NCBI GenBank assembly: GCA_024758765.1
Contig: CP101406.1
Span: 2,976,001-3,040,000, forward strand
From: Mycobacterium sp. SVM_VP21
GTDB lineage: Bacteria; Actinomycetota; Actinomycetes; Mycobacteriales; Mycobacteriaceae
DNA length: 64,000 nucleotides
Reading direction: 5' to 3'
The notes beneath the pieces were generated by a model. The model had not been told where the DNA came from and searched no databases. It saw nothing but the letters and a program-made list of their open reading frames with translations. The position numbers were made by a program, and so were the translations under genes. Below, piece after piece: positions 9,934 through 23,777 of this stretch. Each line of letters begins with the position of its first letter. Position 1 is the first letter of the stretch.

Positions 9934-11583
9934 TTACTTCTTCTTCGCCGGCGCGGCCTTGTGGACCTGCACCGCTTCCTTGCCGAGCTTGTCCGCGTCG
10001 AGCGCGTCGACGTGCTCGTCGGGGACCACCGAGCTGCCGTCCGAGGCGGCGAAGCCCTTCTTGAACTGGTTGATCACGGCAACCAGCTTCTCGTTGGCCT
10101 CGTCGGAGAGCTTCTTGGACTCACGAATCCCGGTCAGGAGGTCGTTCTCCGAGGCCCGGATGTGGTCCAGCAGCTCCGATTCGAAGCGGCCCACGTCCTC
10201 GACCGGCACCGAGTCCAGGTGGCCTTCGGTGCCCAGGAAGATCGAGACCACCTGCTCCTCGACGGGCAGCGGTGCGTACTGAGGCTGCTTGAGCAGCTCC
10301 ACCAGGCGTGCGCCACGCTCCAGCTGAGCCTTGCTGGTGGCGTCCAGGTCGGAGGCGAAAGCGGCGAAGGCCTCCAGCTCGCGGTACTGCGACAGGTCCA
10401 AGCGGAGACTTCCTGCTACCTCTTTCATGGCCTTGATCTGGGCGGCGCCACCGACACGGGACACCGACACACCGACGTTGATGGCCGGGCGAACACCCTG
10501 GTTGAACAGGTCGCTCTCCAGGAAGCACTGGCCGTCGGTGATCGAGATGACGTTGGTGGGGATGTAGGCCGAGATGTCGTTGGCCTTGGTCTCGATGATC
10601 GGCAGACCGGTCAGCGACCCGCCACCCAGCTCGTCGGAGAGCTTCGCGCAACGCTCCAGCAGACGGGAGTGCAGGTAGAACACGTCACCGGGGTATGCCT
10701 CGCGGCCCGGCGGGCGGCGCAGCAGCAGCGAGATGGCGCGGTAGGCCTCGGCCTGCTTGGTCAGGTCGTCGAACACGATCAGCACGTGCTTGCCCGAGTA
10801 CATCCAGTGCTGGGCGATCGCCGAGCCGGTGTAGGGGGCCAGCCACTTGAAGCCGGCGGAGTCCGAAGCGGGCGCGGCGACGATCGTGGTGTAGTCCATG
10901 GCGCCGCCCTCTTCCAGTGCGCGACGCACGCTGGCGATGGTGGTGCCCTTCTGACCGATCGCGACGTAGACGCAGCGAACCTGCTGGTTCGGGTCGCCGG
11001 TCTCCCAGTTCTTACGCTGGTTGAGGATGGTGTCCACACAGAGCGCGGTCTTGCCAGTCTTGCGGTCACCGATGACGAGCTGACGCTGGCCGCGGCCGAT
11101 CGGGGTCATGGCGTCGACGGCCTTGATACCGGTCTGCAGCGGCTCGCTGACGCTCTGCCGCTGAACCACCGAGGGGGCCTGCATCTCCAGCGGACGACGG
11201 GTCTCGGCTTCGATCTCGCCGCGCGCGTCGATCGGCTGTCCCAGCGGGTTGACGACGCGACCGAGGAAGCCGTCGCCGACCGGCACCGAGAGCACCTCAC
11301 CGGTGCGCTTGACCTGCTGGCCCTCTTCGATGTTCTCGAAGTTGCCCAAGATGACCGCACCGACGTTGTGCTCGTCGAGGTTCAGGGCCACGCCCAGCAC
11401 CCCGCCGGGGAACTCGAGGAGCTCCTGGGTCATCACCGAAGGAAGGCCCTCGACGTGTGCGATGCCGTCGCCGGCGTCGATGACGGTGCCGACCTCCTCG
11501 CGCGCGGTGTCGGCGCTGAAGGAGGTCACGTACTCCTCGATCGCCCCCTGAATGTCGTCAGAGGAGATTGTCAACTCTGCCAT
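9934..11583 (-). CDS. atpA: ATP synthase F1 alpha subunit with mycobacterial C-terminal extension
   Basis: The non-catalytic nucleotide-binding subunit has 549 residues with P-loop [10 protein letters not shown] and the alpha signature [17 protein letters not shown]. After the usual C-terminus there is a hydrophilic tail of about 35 residues ending APAKKK. Such an extension is specific to mycobacteria and is known to suppress ATP hydrolysis. It lies 69 bp downstream of atpFH. Confidence 0.98.
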   Translation of the reverse strand: MAELTISSDDIQGAIEEYVTSFSADTAREEVGTVIDAGDGIAHVEGLPSVMTQELLEFPGGVLGVALNLDEHNVGAVILGNFENIEEGQQVKRTGEVLSVPVGDGFLGRVVNPLGQPIDARGEIEAETRRPLEMQAPSVVQRQSVSEPLQTGIKAVDAMTPIGRGQRQLVIGDRKTGKTALCVDTILNQRKNWETGDPNQQVRCVYVAIGQKGTTIASVRRALEEGGAMDYTTIVAAPASDSAGFKWLAPYTGSAIAQHWMYSGKHVLIVFDDLTKQAEAYRAISLLLRRPPGREAYPGDVFYLHSRLLERCAKLSDELGGGSLTGLPIIETKANDISAYIPTNVISITDGQCFLESDLFNQGVRPAINVGVSVSRVGGAAQIKAMKEVAGSLRLDLSQYRELEAFAAFASDLDATSKAQLERGARLVELLKQPQYAPLPVEEQVVSIFLGTEGHLDSVPVEDVGRFESELLDHIRASENDLLTGIRESKKLSDEANEKLVAVINQFKKGFAASDGSSVVPDEHVDALDADKLGKEAVQVHKAAPAKKK

Positions 11584-11652
11584 GGCTTTTCGTCTTCCTG
11601 CCTTCGAATGGGTATTGGGCTCTGAGGCCGGGTAGGCCCGGGTAGGTCTTGA

Positions 11653-12990
11653 TCAGTCGGGCAATTGCGTCTTTGCTGCGGCGAGACGCGACGACAGCGT
11701 GCCGTCGATCACCTCGTCACCGACCGAGATCGTCAGCCCGCCCAGCAGTGCCGGGTCGACGCCGACCTGCACGCGGACCGGGTGGCTGTAGATCCGGCTC
11801 AGCACGGTGTTCAGCCGGGTGCGCTGGGCGTCGCTGAGCTCGGCGGCCGCACCGACGTGTGCCACCAGCTCGCCGCGACGTGCCACGGCGATCTGAGCAA
11901 GCTCGGTGATCGCCTGATGTGCGGACTGGCCACGCAGCAGCCGTACGGTCTGCTCGAGCAGCGCCACCGCGATCGGGTTGGCACCGCTGCCGCTGCCGAT
12001 GACGTTGCGCAGCAACCCGACCCGACCAGCGGCCGGGGTCGCGGTGTCGCCGAGCAGGATGTCCAGCCGGGGCTGAGCGTCCAACACGCGGGAGAACCGG
12101 AACAGCTGGTCCTCCACCTCGTCGACGGTGCCGGCGCTCTCGGCCGACAGCAGCAGTGCCTGCCGGGCGACGTACTCGACCGCGGTGACCAGGTCTTCGC
12201 CGTTGGACCACCGGGCCGACCCGGCTTCGGTCACCAATGTCAGGGCGGCGGCACCGATCTTGTCGGCGAACAGCCGCTGCACCAGACGCACCTTCGGTGC
12301 CGCGTCGTCGGTCGGCACGGTCAGGTGCCGCGTGACCACAGTCTCGCGCTCGAGCAGTTCGGCGACCGCGGTCAGGTCATCGGCCAGCGCGGCCAAACCC
12401 TGCTGGTCCAGGCCACCGGCTGCCTCGCTGAACTTGTCCAGCAGCCCGGCCAACGCCTGACGGCTGGCCGACCGCAACCGGACCAGGATCGGCGATTCGA
12501 CCTCAACGGACTTCGGCGCCATGGCATCGAGTTCGTCGAGGAAGCGGTCCACAGTCCCGGACTGCCGCTGCGGGTCGGCGACGTACGCGCGAACCAGTTC
12601 GCCCGCTCGCTCCACAGCCTCGGCACCCAAGCCGGAACGCAGCTCACGGATGAGTTGCGCCCGCATGAGACCGACCTGCTGCCCGCCGGTGTTCTTCACC
12701 CGCTCGGCTTCGACACCGGCCTGGCTGCGCAGTTGCTCGGCGATTCGCTCGGCGTCCGAGTGGGCCTCCGCGGTGACCCGCTTCGCCTCGGCCGAGGCGT
12801 TAGCCAGTGCCGTGGAGTGCGCCTGACCGGCTTCGGTCAGACGAGCGGCGGCAGCTGCCGCCTCCTCCAACTCCCTGCGCACCGACTCCTGCTGGTCCGC
12901 CATCAGCTTGCGTACCGGTGGCACGACGAACTTGACCAGCAGCCACACGATGATGGCAAAGCCGACCAGCTGCCCGATGAAAATCGACAT
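11653..12990 (-). CDS. atpFH: Fused ATP synthase b'-delta subunit
   Basis: This 445-residue protein joins an N-terminal b-type membrane helix ([21 protein letters not shown]) and long stator helix to a C-terminal delta/OSCP domain (from about residue 265, ending [13 protein letters not shown]). The fusion is typical of mycobacteria (Rv1307) and builds the peripheral stalk together with the separate b subunit upstream, only 8 bp away. Confidence 0.97.
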   Translation of the reverse strand: MSIFIGQLVGFAIIVWLLVKFVVPPVRKLMADQQESVRRELEEAAAAAARLTEAGQAHSTALANASAEAKRVTAEAHSDAERIAEQLRSQAGVEAERVKNTGGQQVGLMRAQLIRELRSGLGAEAVERAGELVRAYVADPQRQSGTVDRFLDELDAMAPKSVEVESPILVRLRSASRQALAGLLDKFSEAAGGLDQQGLAALADDLTAVAELLERETVVTRHLTVPTDDAAPKVRLVQRLFADKIGAAALTLVTEAGSARWSNGEDLVTAVEYVARQALLLSAESAGTVDEVEDQLFRFSRVLDAQPRLDILLGDTATPAAGRVGLLRNVIGSGSGANPIAVALLEQTVRLLRGQSAHQAITELAQIAVARRGELVAHVGAAAELSDAQRTRLNTVLSRIYSHPVRVQVGVDPALLGGLTISVGDEVIDGTLSSRLAAAKTQLPD

Positions 12991-12998
12991 CTCTGTTG

Positions 12999-13520
12999 CT
13001 ACCGCCCCGTACTCGCCGCGGAAAGTGCCTCAGCCTCAACACCGAGGATCCGGCCGGCCAGGGTGGCAGACAATGTCTCCACCCGGGCCTGCAGCTGCTC
13101 ACTCACCGCATCGCCTTCTTGCTTGAGCTTGTCGGTGGCGGCCTGCAATGTCGAGGCCACCTCCGCCTCGGCCGCCGACCGCTGCTCGTCGATCACCTTG
13201 CGCCCCTCGGCACGAGCTTCGTCCCGTGCCGTGGTGGCCTCAAGGCGCGCCGCCGCCATCTGCTTCTCGTAGTCGGCATCGGCGGCCGCGAACTGCTCGG
13301 CGGACTCCCGATTGTCGGCGAGCGTCTTGGTGATCATGTTCTCGCGCTCCCGCAGCACCTTCATGATCGGCGGCACCACGAAGGTACTGATCACGCCGAG
13401 CACGATCAGGAAGATCGCGAGCACGACGAAGAAGGTGCCGTCGGGAATGAGGAAGCTCTTCTTCGGGCCTTCCTCAGCCGCCTCGCTCAAGGCGAGGACA
13501 GCAACGCTCATGTCACCCAT
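12999..13520 (-). CDS. atpF: ATP synthase Fo b subunit
   Basis: A 173-residue stator subunit with one membrane helix (about 26-48, [18 protein letters not shown]) followed by a charged helical stalk. The start [18 protein letters not shown] aligns with known mycobacterial AtpF starts. It pairs with the b'-delta fusion. Confidence 0.96.
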   Translation of the reverse strand: MGDMSVAVLALSEAAEEGPKKSFLIPDGTFFVVLAIFLIVLGVISTFVVPPIMKVLRERENMITKTLADNRESAEQFAAADADYEKQMAAARLEATTARDEARAEGRKVIDEQRSAAEAEVASTLQAATDKLKQEGDAVSEQLQARVETLSATLAGRILGVEAEALSAASTGR

Positions 13521-13529
13521 CGTGTTGCG

Positions 13530-14599
<1,070 letters not shown>

Positions 14600-14607
<8 letters not shown>

Positions 14608-15046
14608 TTTCCGTCCCTTCAGCGCCGGACTCTGACGCTTGCGCGCGGAGCTTTTTTACCACTGGCAGCATGGTGGTCAGCACCAGCACTACCTCGAACA
14701 AGGCCAATCCGAACAGCGCGCCAAGGCCCTCTGGACGGAACTGGTAGGCGATCGCCAAGCCGATCACGCTGATGACCAGCAGACGAGACGCCGAGTTCAG
14801 CGCCATCTTCTTCTTCAGCGGATGGTCGGAGGCGGTGATCTTGAGCGCCGACCGGCGAATCAGCAGTGCATTGCCCAGGCCGAGCGCCAGGCCCAGCCCG
14901 AAGAACACGCCGAAGAGCGGTCGGCCGAATTGAGCGGCCGCAGCAACCGCGGCAGCGGTCAGAGCAACACAGATCAGTGACAACCGAATCGGCTGGAACA
15001 CCACCGACGGCAACACCAACGGCGCATCCTGCGCTGGTGTCGTCAC
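14600..15046 (-). CDS. atpI: AtpI-like Fo assembly membrane protein
   Basis: A 148-residue four-helix membrane protein at the head of the operon, equivalent to Rv1303. GTG 15046 was chosen because similarity to mycobacterial homologues begins at [14 protein letters not shown]; the frame is open further upstream but reads arginine-rich and unlike the family. AtpI-type proteins are thought to help assemble the c-ring or supply cations. Confidence 0.88.
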
Positions 15047-15161
15047 CGCCTCACCCCAATCTGAATCTGGCCTGCGTCGTGATCGTGAAGTCGCCCGCCG
15101 AGCGTATCGGATGCCCGAACGCACTGTGGAACCACCTACAACACCATCTTAGACGGTGCTA

Positions 15162-16340
15162 CTACCGCGTGTCGTAGGGGCCGTCTTCCGGGTCGCCTCC
15201 CCGGCGTAGCAACGGGATGAGCGTAACGACAACCGCGATGAGCATCGCACCCAGCATCACCGCCCCGGTGTAGCGCGGGTCGAAGAAGATGGTGCCGGCC
15301 GCCCCGAATGCCACGATCGCCGTCCACAAGTAGATCAGCAGCACCACTCGGCGATCGGAATGGCCGATCTGCAGCAACCGATGGTGCAGGTGCATCTTGT
15401 CCGGGCTGAAGGGACTGAGTCCGGCGCGAGTACGACGGATGATCGCCAGCAGCACGTCCAGTGCCGGCACGCACATCACGGCCGCAACCAGCAGGAACGG
15501 CGACAGCAGCGCGAAGACGTCGCGCGCACCGTAGGCCGTTTGCGAGATCGGCCCGGCCGCGGTAGTGGACGCTGCGGCCAGCATCAGCCCGATCAGCATG
15601 GAGCCGGAGTCGCCCATAAAGATCTTCGCGGGGCTGAAATTGTGTGGCAGGAAGCCCAAACAAGCCCCGGCCAAGACCACCGAGATCAACGCGGGCGGGT
15701 AGAACAGCACGTCGCCGCCGTGGTCCTGCAGCACGCCGACGGAGAACATGCAGATCGCCAGGGCGGTGATCAGTCCCAGGCCGGCAGCCAGGCCGTCGAG
15801 GCCGTCGACGAAGTTCATCGCGTTGACGATCGAGACCGTCAGCGCCAGCGTGAGCAGGATCGACGACACCTGATCGAGCACCACGGTGCCCACGCCGCCG
15901 ATTGGGATGTAGAGCACGCTCCAGGCCACACCCATGGTGACCAGCACGCTGGCCGCGGTGATCTGGCCGGCGAACTTGGTCAGGGCGTCTAAGCCCCACT
16001 TGTCGTCGAGCAGGCCGATTCCCATGATGACGCCGCCGGCCAGCACCACCGCCGGCATGCCGGTGGAATAGACGAAGCCGCGCGTCAGCGCCGGCAGTTG
16101 CGAGGCCAGGAAGATCCCGGCGACGATGCCGACGTACATCGCCAGCCCGCCCATCCGCGGGGTGGGCTGCACATGGACGTCGCGTTCGCGCGGGTAGGCG
16201 ACCGCGCCGATCCGGGTGGCCATCCAGCGAACGGGCCCGGTGGTGAAGTAGGTGATGATCGCGGCGGTCAGGCCCACCAGCGCCAGTTCTCGCAGCGGCA
16301 CGCCGGCGCCCCGGTCGGCCAGTGCCAGCAGGCTGGTCAC
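15162..16340 (-). CDS. wecA: Undecaprenyl-phosphate GlcNAc-1-phosphate transferase
   Basis: The 392-residue polytopic protein has the family motifs: DD pair in GIGLLDDKWGLD, NAMNFVDGLDGLAAG, and FMGDSGSMLIG, and the HLHHRLL loop. WecA (Rv1302) makes decaprenyl-P-P-GlcNAc, the lipid carrier on which the arabinogalactan linker is built. The GTG at 16340 overlaps the upstream stop (GTGA) and matches the mycobacterial N-terminal region; the longer frame upstream overlaps the neighbouring gene and is not used. Confidence 0.94.
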   Translation of the reverse strand: MTSLLALADRGAGVPLRELALVGLTAAIITYFTTGPVRWMATRIGAVAYPRERDVHVQPTPRMGGLAMYVGIVAGIFLASQLPALTRGFVYSTGMPAVVLAGGVIMGIGLLDDKWGLDALTKFAGQITAASVLVTMGVAWSVLYIPIGGVGTVVLDQVSSILLTLALTVSIVNAMNFVDGLDGLAAGLGLITALAICMFSVGVLQDHGGDVLFYPPALISVVLAGACLGFLPHNFSPAKIFMGDSGSMLIGLMLAAASTTAAGPISQTAYGARDVFALLSPFLLVAAVMCVPALDVLLAIIRRTRAGLSPFSPDKMHLHHRLLQIGHSDRRVVLLIYLWTAIVAFGAAGTIFFDPRYTGAVMLGAMLIAVVVTLIPLLRRGGDPEDGPYDTR

Positions 16341-16996
16341 GGCGTCGCCGTCAGCTCGGCGGGGTCGCGGCCCAGCACGGCGCCGATCTGCTCGGCCGAG
16401 ACCGGTCCGGTGCGCACGATCCGCGGTGCTCGACCGGTGAGATCCACGATCGTCGAGGCCTGTCCCCGCTCGGCCGGGCCCGCGTCGAGATAGACGTCCA
16501 CGGACTCCCCCAGTTGGCTTTGCGCTTCGCCGGCCTCGACCGCGGGCGACCCGCCGGAGACGTTGGCGCTGGACACCGCCATCGGGCCCACCGCCTTGAG
16601 GACCTCCAGGGCCACCGGGTGCAGCGGCATACGCACCATGACCGTGCCGCGGGCCTCGCCGAGGTCCCACTGCAGCGACGGCGCCTGCGTGACGATCAGG
16701 CTGAGCGCACCCGGCCAGAACGCCCGGATCAATTCGCGGGCGGTGTCAGGCACGATCAGGGCCAGCCCGTCGATGGAGTTCCACGACCCCACCAGCACGC
16801 CGACCGGCATATCGCGCCCGCGCCGTTTGGCCGCCAACAGCGCCGTCACGCCGGCGGCGTTGAAGGCGTCGGCGCCGATGCCGTAGACCGTGTCGGTCGG
16901 CAGCACCACCAGGCGTCCACCGCGCACAGCATCGATCGCCGCCGCGATTCCGGCCGCACGCTGATCGGAGTCGGCGCAGTCGAAAACTTCTGTCAT
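16337..16996 (-). CDS. Sua5/YrdC L-threonylcarbamoyladenylate synthase
   Basis: A 219-residue YrdC-domain protein (Rv1301-like) with VLPTDTVYGIGADAFN, the KRRGRDMP substrate loop and SSANVSGG. It makes threonylcarbamoyl-AMP for t6A modification of ANN-decoding tRNAs. It overlaps prmC by 4 bp (ATGA) and wecA by 4 bp, so the three are translationally coupled. Confidence 0.94.
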   Translation of the reverse strand: MTEVFDCADSDQRAAGIAAAIDAVRGGRLVVLPTDTVYGIGADAFNAAGVTALLAAKRRGRDMPVGVLVGSWNSIDGLALIVPDTARELIRAFWPGALSLIVTQAPSLQWDLGEARGTVMVRMPLHPVALEVLKAVGPMAVSSANVSGGSPAVEAGEAQSQLGESVDVYLDAGPAERGQASTIVDLTGRAPRIVRTGPVSAEQIGAVLGRDPAELTATP

Positions 16997-17850
16997 GGTT
17001 GACCGTTCCTGATCGCCGTCACGAACCGGAGCCGCCCAGTCAGGTCGGGCCGGGAAACTACCTCATCGAAAAATCCAGTGCCGCGCACGGTTTGGACGGT
17101 GGCCGTCGCCGTGGTGTCGTCGTGCTCGACGGCGAACAGTCCACCCGGGCGCAGCAATCGGGCTGCCAGATCGGCCAGCGGGGCGATCACCGACATGCCG
17201 TCGGGTCCGCCGAACAGCGCATGCGCCGGATCATGCTGAGCCACTTCAGGATCTAGCTCCGCGCTTTCGGGAATGTAGGGCGGGTTGCTGACCATCAGGT
17301 CGACTCGACCATCCAGCTCCGAGAGCAGCCCCGGCGTGGTCACATCGGCGTGGACCAACTCCACCGACGTTCCAGCGCAGTTGCGCCGTGCGTAGTCCAA
17401 CGCCGGTTCGGAGTCCTCGACCGCGACAACGCGGGCGCCCGAAAAATTCAGGGACAACGCGATCGCCAACGCGCCGGAACCGGTGCAGGCGTCGACGATC
17501 ACCGGGTGCGAGCCGAGTGGTTGAGCCACAGCCTGTTTCAAAACCCACTCGAGCATGGCTTCGGTCTCCGGCCGCGGGATGAACACCCCAGGGCCGACCT
17601 GCAGCAGAACCGGGCCGAACGCCGCGGTGCCGATCAGGTGCTGCAGCGGGATACGGGAGCTGCGTGCGGCGACCAGTTCCCGGTAACGCCCGAAGAACTC
17701 GTCATCGGGTGGATCCAGCAGCGCCAGCCGGCCGCGATCGGTACCAGCCACATGGGCGGCGAGTTCTTCCGCGTCGTAGCGGGCGGAGTCAATCCCGGCA
17801 TCAGCGAAAAGCGCTGCAGCGGAGTCGATCGCGTCCCGTATGCGGCTCAC
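16993..17850 (-). CDS. prmC: Peptide chain release factor N5-glutamine methyltransferase
   Basis: The 285-residue protein has a SAM-binding [14 protein letters not shown] motif and the NPPY catalytic motif (SNPPYIPE). It methylates the Gln of the GGQ motif in release factors. It overlaps prfA by 4 bp (GTGA), placing modifying enzyme and substrate in one transcript, as in Rv1299-Rv1300. Confidence 0.96.
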   Translation of the reverse strand: MSRIRDAIDSAAALFADAGIDSARYDAEELAAHVAGTDRGRLALLDPPDDEFFGRYRELVAARSSRIPLQHLIGTAAFGPVLLQVGPGVFIPRPETEAMLEWVLKQAVAQPLGSHPVIVDACTGSGALAIALSLNFSGARVVAVEDSEPALDYARRNCAGTSVELVHADVTTPGLLSELDGRVDLMVSNPPYIPESAELDPEVAQHDPAHALFGGPDGMSVIAPLADLAARLLRPGGLFAVEHDDTTATATVQTVRGTGFFDEVVSRPDLTGRLRFVTAIRNGQP

Positions 17851-18923
17851 GCCGTCCCCTGTAACCGAGTTTCCTTATCGGCGGCTGCCAGCGCGTCGAA
17901 CATCGCGTCGAGATCCCCGTCGAGGACCTGGTCGAGGTTGTGCGACTTGTAGCCGATGCGGTGATCGGTGATCCGGTTTTCCGGGAAGTTGTAGGTGCGG
18001 ATGCGCTCGCTGCGATCCACCGTGCGGATCTGGCTGGCCCGATCGGCCGAGGCATCCGCTTGAGCCTGCTCCTCGGCAACCGCCTGCAGCCGGGCCGCCA
18101 GAACCTGTAAGGCACGGGCCTTGTTCTGCAGCTGGGACCGCTCGTTCTGGCAGGTGACGACGATCCCGGTCGGCAGGTGGGTGATGCGCACCGCGGAGTC
18201 GGTGGTGTTGACGCCCTGGCCGCCCTTGCCGGAGGACCGGTAGACGTCGATGCGCAGGTCCGACTCGTCGATGGCCACCTCGCCGACCTCTTCGGGCTCG
18301 GGGTAGACCAGCACGCCGGCCGCCGAGGTGTGCACGCGGCCCTGCGACTCGGTCACGGGCACCCGCTGCACGCGGTGCACCCCACCTTCGAACTTCATCT
18401 TCGACCACACGCCGTCGGCGCTGTCGCCCTTACTCGCGATGGTCAGGGTGGCGTCTTTGTAGCCGCCAAGGTCAGAAGTGGTCTCGTCGAGGACGGTCAC
18501 CTTCCAGCCCTGGCGTTCGGCGTAGCGGATGTACATCCGGGCCAGGTCTGCGGCGAACAACGCCGACTCCTCGCCACCTTCGCCGGATTTGACCTCCAGC
18601 ACGATGTCGTCGGCGTCGTGCGGATCGCGGGGCGCAAGCATGTCGGTGAGCGCGGTGTCCAGCTCGGCGACGCGCGCCTCCAGTTCCGGCACCTCGGCGG
18701 CGAACGACGCGTCGTCGGCGGCCAGTTCCCGGGCGGCCTCCAGGTCGCCGCGGGCCGACTCGAGCTTGCGGTGGGTGGCGATGATGGGCGCCAGCTGGGC
18801 GAAACGCCGGCCGGCCCGACGTGCCTCGGCCGGATCGTTGTGCAGTTCGGGATCGGACAGCTGCGTTTCCAGGGCGGCGTGCTCGGCCAGCAGGGCGTCG
18901 ATCCCCTGAATGCTTTGGGTCAT
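17847..18923 (-). CDS. prfA: Peptide chain release factor 1
   Basis: RF1 terminates translation at UAA and UAG. The 358-residue protein has the GGQ motif in [15 protein letters not shown] and the PVT codon-recognition tripeptide in [12 protein letters not shown], which marks it as RF1 and not RF2 (SPF). It lies 72 bp after rpmE, with a strong hairpin in the gap. Confidence 0.97.
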   Translation of the reverse strand: MTQSIQGIDALLAEHAALETQLSDPELHNDPAEARRAGRRFAQLAPIIATHRKLESARGDLEAARELAADDASFAAEVPELEARVAELDTALTDMLAPRDPHDADDIVLEVKSGEGGEESALFAADLARMYIRYAERQGWKVTVLDETTSDLGGYKDATLTIASKGDSADGVWSKMKFEGGVHRVQRVPVTESQGRVHTSAAGVLVYPEPEEVGEVAIDESDLRIDVYRSSGKGGQGVNTTDSAVRITHLPTGIVVTCQNERSQLQNKARALQVLAARLQAVAEEQAQADASADRASQIRTVDRSERIRTYNFPENRITDHRIGYKSHNLDQVLDGDLDAMFDALAAADKETRLQGTA

Positions 18924-18947
18924 CTCACCTCCATCCCCGAACGCAAG

Positions 18948-18987
18948 CCGACGCCCGGATGACGTGCTGGCACGTTCCGGGCGTCGG
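18948..18987 (-). terminator. Long perfect hairpin between rpmE and prfA
   Basis: The arms CCGACGCCCGGA (18948-18959) and TCCGGGCGTCGG (18976-18987) pair perfectly over 12 bp. The loop itself holds a second perfect 6-bp stem (ACGTGC/GCACGT, 18962-18975). There is no U-run, which is common for mycobacterial intrinsic terminators. It could end or attenuate rpmE transcription before prfA. Confidence 0.7.
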
Positions 18988-18995
18988 TGAGGGAG

Positions 18996-19238
18996 CTACT
19001 TGTCGTCGGCTGCAGCTGCTGCGGCGCCGGCGTTGCGCTTGCCGTAGCGCTTCTCGAAGCGCGCGACACGGCCGCCGCTGTCGAGGATCTTCTGCTTGCC
19101 GGTGTAGAACGGGTGGCACTGCGAGCAGACCTCGACCACGATGTGGCCGCTTTCCTTGGTGCTACGGGTGGTGAAGGAGTTGCCGCAACCGCAGACCACG
19201 GTGGTCTCGCCGTAGGCGGGGTGAATGCCAGTCTTCAT
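18996..19238 (-). CDS. rpmE: Large-subunit ribosomal protein L31, zinc-binding form
   Basis: An 80-residue L31 with the zinc ligand pattern CGCGNSF ... CSQCHPFY, the C+ form used under zinc-sufficient conditions. The start ATG 19238 gives [19 protein letters not shown], matching the family; upstream in-frame codons do not. The alanine-rich tail ([11 protein letters not shown]) is a mycobacterial feature. Confidence 0.96.
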   Translation of the reverse strand: MKTGIHPAYGETTVVCGCGNSFTTRSTKESGHIVVEVCSQCHPFYTGKQKILDSGGRVARFEKRYGKRNAGAAAAAADDK

Positions 19239-19393
19239 GATGTCCTCTTCAATCGTCGGCCGCCGGGTCGCCTGCCATGTGGCAGACGTGAACCGGAACC
19301 TGAGGTGTTCGATTATGCCAGCTGCGCTGTCGGCTCCCAAAACGCCGGGAGGGCTATGCGTATTCCGCTGCCGTCACCCGTCGAGATTGCCGT

Positions 19394-19427
19394 CAGGGTT
19401 GTGATCGCGGGGGCAATCACAGCCCTG
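19394..19427 (-). terminator. Hairpin downstream of rho
   Basis: CAGGGTTGTGAT (19394-19405) and ATCACAGCCCTG (19416-19427) pair over 12 bp with one G-U type mismatch and a 10-nt loop. It lies 33 bp past the rho stop codon on the same strand, in the gap before rpmE. It is the best candidate for the rho transcript end. Confidence 0.65.
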
Positions 19428-19459
19428 ACCGCAATTTCAGTGGTGGGTGGCAGCGCCGA

Positions 19460-21481
19460 TCAGTCGTTGTCCATTCCCGGCGTGGTCTTGGACACCTGGA
19501 CCAGGAACTCGTAGTTGTTCTTGGTCTTGCGCAGCTGACTCATCAACAGGTCGATGGCCTGGTGCGAGTCCAGGCCGGACAGCAGTCGACGCAGCTTGTG
19601 CACGATCGCGAACTCGTCCGGCGAGAGCAGCAGCTCGTCCTTGCGGGTGCCCGACGGGTTGACGTCGACGGCCGGGAACACCCGGCGCTCGGCGATCTTG
19701 CGGTCCAGCTTGAGCTCGGCGTTGCCGGTGCCCTTGAACTCTTCGAAGATCACCGTGTCACCGGTCGAGCCGGTCTCCACCATCGCGGTGGCGATGATGG
19801 TCAGCGAGCCGCCGTCCTCGATGTTGCGGGCCGCGCCCAGGAACCGCTTGGGCGGGTAGAGCGCGGTGGAGTCCACACCACCGGACAGGATGCGGCCCGA
19901 CGCCGGGGAGGCGTTGTTGTAGGCACGACCCAGACGGGTGATCGAGTCCAGCAGCACGACGACGTCCTTGCCCTGCTCGACCAGGCGCTTGGCCCGCTCG
20001 ATGGCCAGCTCGGCGGCCTGGGTGTGATCTGACGGCGGCCGGTCGAAGGTCGAGGCGATGACCTCACCCTTGACCGAGCGCTGCATGTCGGTGACTTCTT
20101 CGGGACGCTCGTCGACCAGCACCACCATCAGGTGGCACTCGGGGTTGTTGCGGGTGATCGCGTTGGCGATGTCCTGCATGATCGTGGTCTTACCGGCCTT
20201 GGGCGGTGACACGATCAGCGCGCGCTGCCCCTTGCCGATCGGCATGATCAGGTCGATGACACGGGTGGTCAGCTTCTCCCCGGAGGTCTCCAACCGCAGC
20301 CGCTGATTCGGGTACAGCGGGGTCAGCTTGGAGAACTCGGGGCGGTTGCGGGCGGCCTCGACCGGGCCGCCGTTGACCGAGTCCAGCCGCACCAGCGGGT
20401 TGAATTTCTGCCGCTGGTTGGGCTGGTCACCGTCGCGGGGCACCCGCACCGCGCCGGTCACCGCGTCGCCGCGGCGCAGCCCGTTCTTGCGGACCATGTT
20501 CATCGAGACGTAGACGTCGTTGGGCCCGGCCAGGTAGCCGGAGGTGCGCACGAACGCGTAGTTGTCCAGCACATCGAGGATGCCGGCGACAGGCTGGACC
20601 ACATCGTCTTCGCGCAGCTGCTCGGCGTCGCCGCCCGCACCGCCGCCTTCGCCGCCACGCTCGCCACGGCGACGCCGGTCACGGAAACGACGGCCGCGAC
20701 GGCCACCGCGGTCGTCGTCGTCGCCACCGCCCCGGTTGGACTGGTCGCCGCCCTGGTCGTCGCGCTTGGACTGCGCGGCGTCGTCGGATTTGCTGTCGGC
20801 TTTAGCGTCGGCCTTGGGCTCGCCCTTGGCGCCCTCGCGCTCACGGCGTCCACCGGACTGCTCGGCCTTGTCGGCCTTGTCGTCGTTGCGGCCCTGCTTG
20901 CGCGACTCGCCCTGGTGCTCGGCCTCGGCAGGTTTGTCCTGCTCTGCCGGCTTCTCGGACTCTCCGCCATTGGCGGCCGGCGAACCGGTCGCACGGCTAG
21001 CGCCACGGCGTTCGCGGCGTGGCGGTGCCGCGAGAGCATCCGCCTCGTTGGCCGCGGCGGCCTCGGCACCGGTGGCCGCGCCGTTGGCGGGCTGCTCGGT
21101 GCCGGGCTGTGTCTTCGGCGCTTCGGCGCCACTGTCGCCATTGCCCCCGTTGTCGGAGACCTCGCGGATTGCGGCAATCAGTTCGCTCTTGCGCATCCCG
21201 GAGGAGCCCTTGACACCGACGCGGTTGGCCAGCGCCCGCAGTTCGGGCAACACCATCGCCGACAGCGAGCTGTCGGAGGGGGCGGTTGCCGCACCGTTGT
21301 CGGCCGCCGAAGCGGGAGCAGACTCGGTGGTGGCCGGCGCCGAGGCGGTTTCCGGGGCGGACGGCGCGGCGTCACTACCGCCGGCGACTGCGTCCTGGCC
21401 GGTCTCGGAAGTGCTCGGGGGGGTCGGCAGCGATTCCTGGTCGGTGCTGCCTTCAGCCGTGAAGAGGTCCGTTTCGGTCAC
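19460..21481 (-). CDS. rho: Transcription termination factor Rho with large disordered insert
   Basis: Rho is a hexameric RNA helicase. The 673-residue protein has the N-terminal helical domain ([20 protein letters not shown]), an acidic, Lys/Arg-rich low-complexity segment of roughly 200 residues, the RNA-binding fold ([19 protein letters not shown]), Walker [10 protein letters not shown] and the ITRLGRAYN region. A large N-terminal insertion is typical of actinobacterial Rho. GTG 21481 ([11 protein letters not shown]) was preferred over an ATG 33 bp upstream because it matches the mycobacterial start and follows AAGGAAA. Confidence 0.96.
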   Translation of the reverse strand: MTETDLFTAEGSTDQESLPTPPSTSETGQDAVAGGSDAAPSAPETASAPATTESAPASAADNGAATAPSDSSLSAMVLPELRALANRVGVKGSSGMRKSELIAAIREVSDNGGNGDSGAEAPKTQPGTEQPANGAATGAEAAAANEADALAAPPRRERRGASRATGSPAANGGESEKPAEQDKPAEAEHQGESRKQGRNDDKADKAEQSGGRREREGAKGEPKADAKADSKSDDAAQSKRDDQGGDQSNRGGGDDDDRGGRRGRRFRDRRRRGERGGEGGGAGGDAEQLREDDVVQPVAGILDVLDNYAFVRTSGYLAGPNDVYVSMNMVRKNGLRRGDAVTGAVRVPRDGDQPNQRQKFNPLVRLDSVNGGPVEAARNRPEFSKLTPLYPNQRLRLETSGEKLTTRVIDLIMPIGKGQRALIVSPPKAGKTTIMQDIANAITRNNPECHLMVVLVDERPEEVTDMQRSVKGEVIASTFDRPPSDHTQAAELAIERAKRLVEQGKDVVVLLDSITRLGRAYNNASPASGRILSGGVDSTALYPPKRFLGAARNIEDGGSLTIIATAMVETGSTGDTVIFEEFKGTGNAELKLDRKIAERRVFPAVDVNPSGTRKDELLLSPDEFAIVHKLRRLLSGLDSHQAIDLLMSQLRKTKNNYEFLVQVSKTTPGMDND

Positions 21482-21747
21482 GGATTTCCTTTCTTCCCTC
21501 GTCGGTTTTCTCACGCGAGGGGTTTGGTTGCATTCAGCGGACTCGCCGAGTGCGCGTCACCGTCGACTGTTTAACGGTGTAGCCCGTATCGACGGCGTCG
21601 TAACGCAAACCGTCAGCTACGAGAAGAATTTGGTGGCATCCCGGTTGACATCACATTCTGAAAACAGGTGCTGATGCCGCGAATGCGGGACGGGACCGAG
21701 GATAGCCCGCTTCTGTGCTGGGCGCAACAGATACTGCGCGACGCGCC

Positions 21748-23773
<2,026 letters not shown>

Positions 23774-23777
<4 letters not shown>

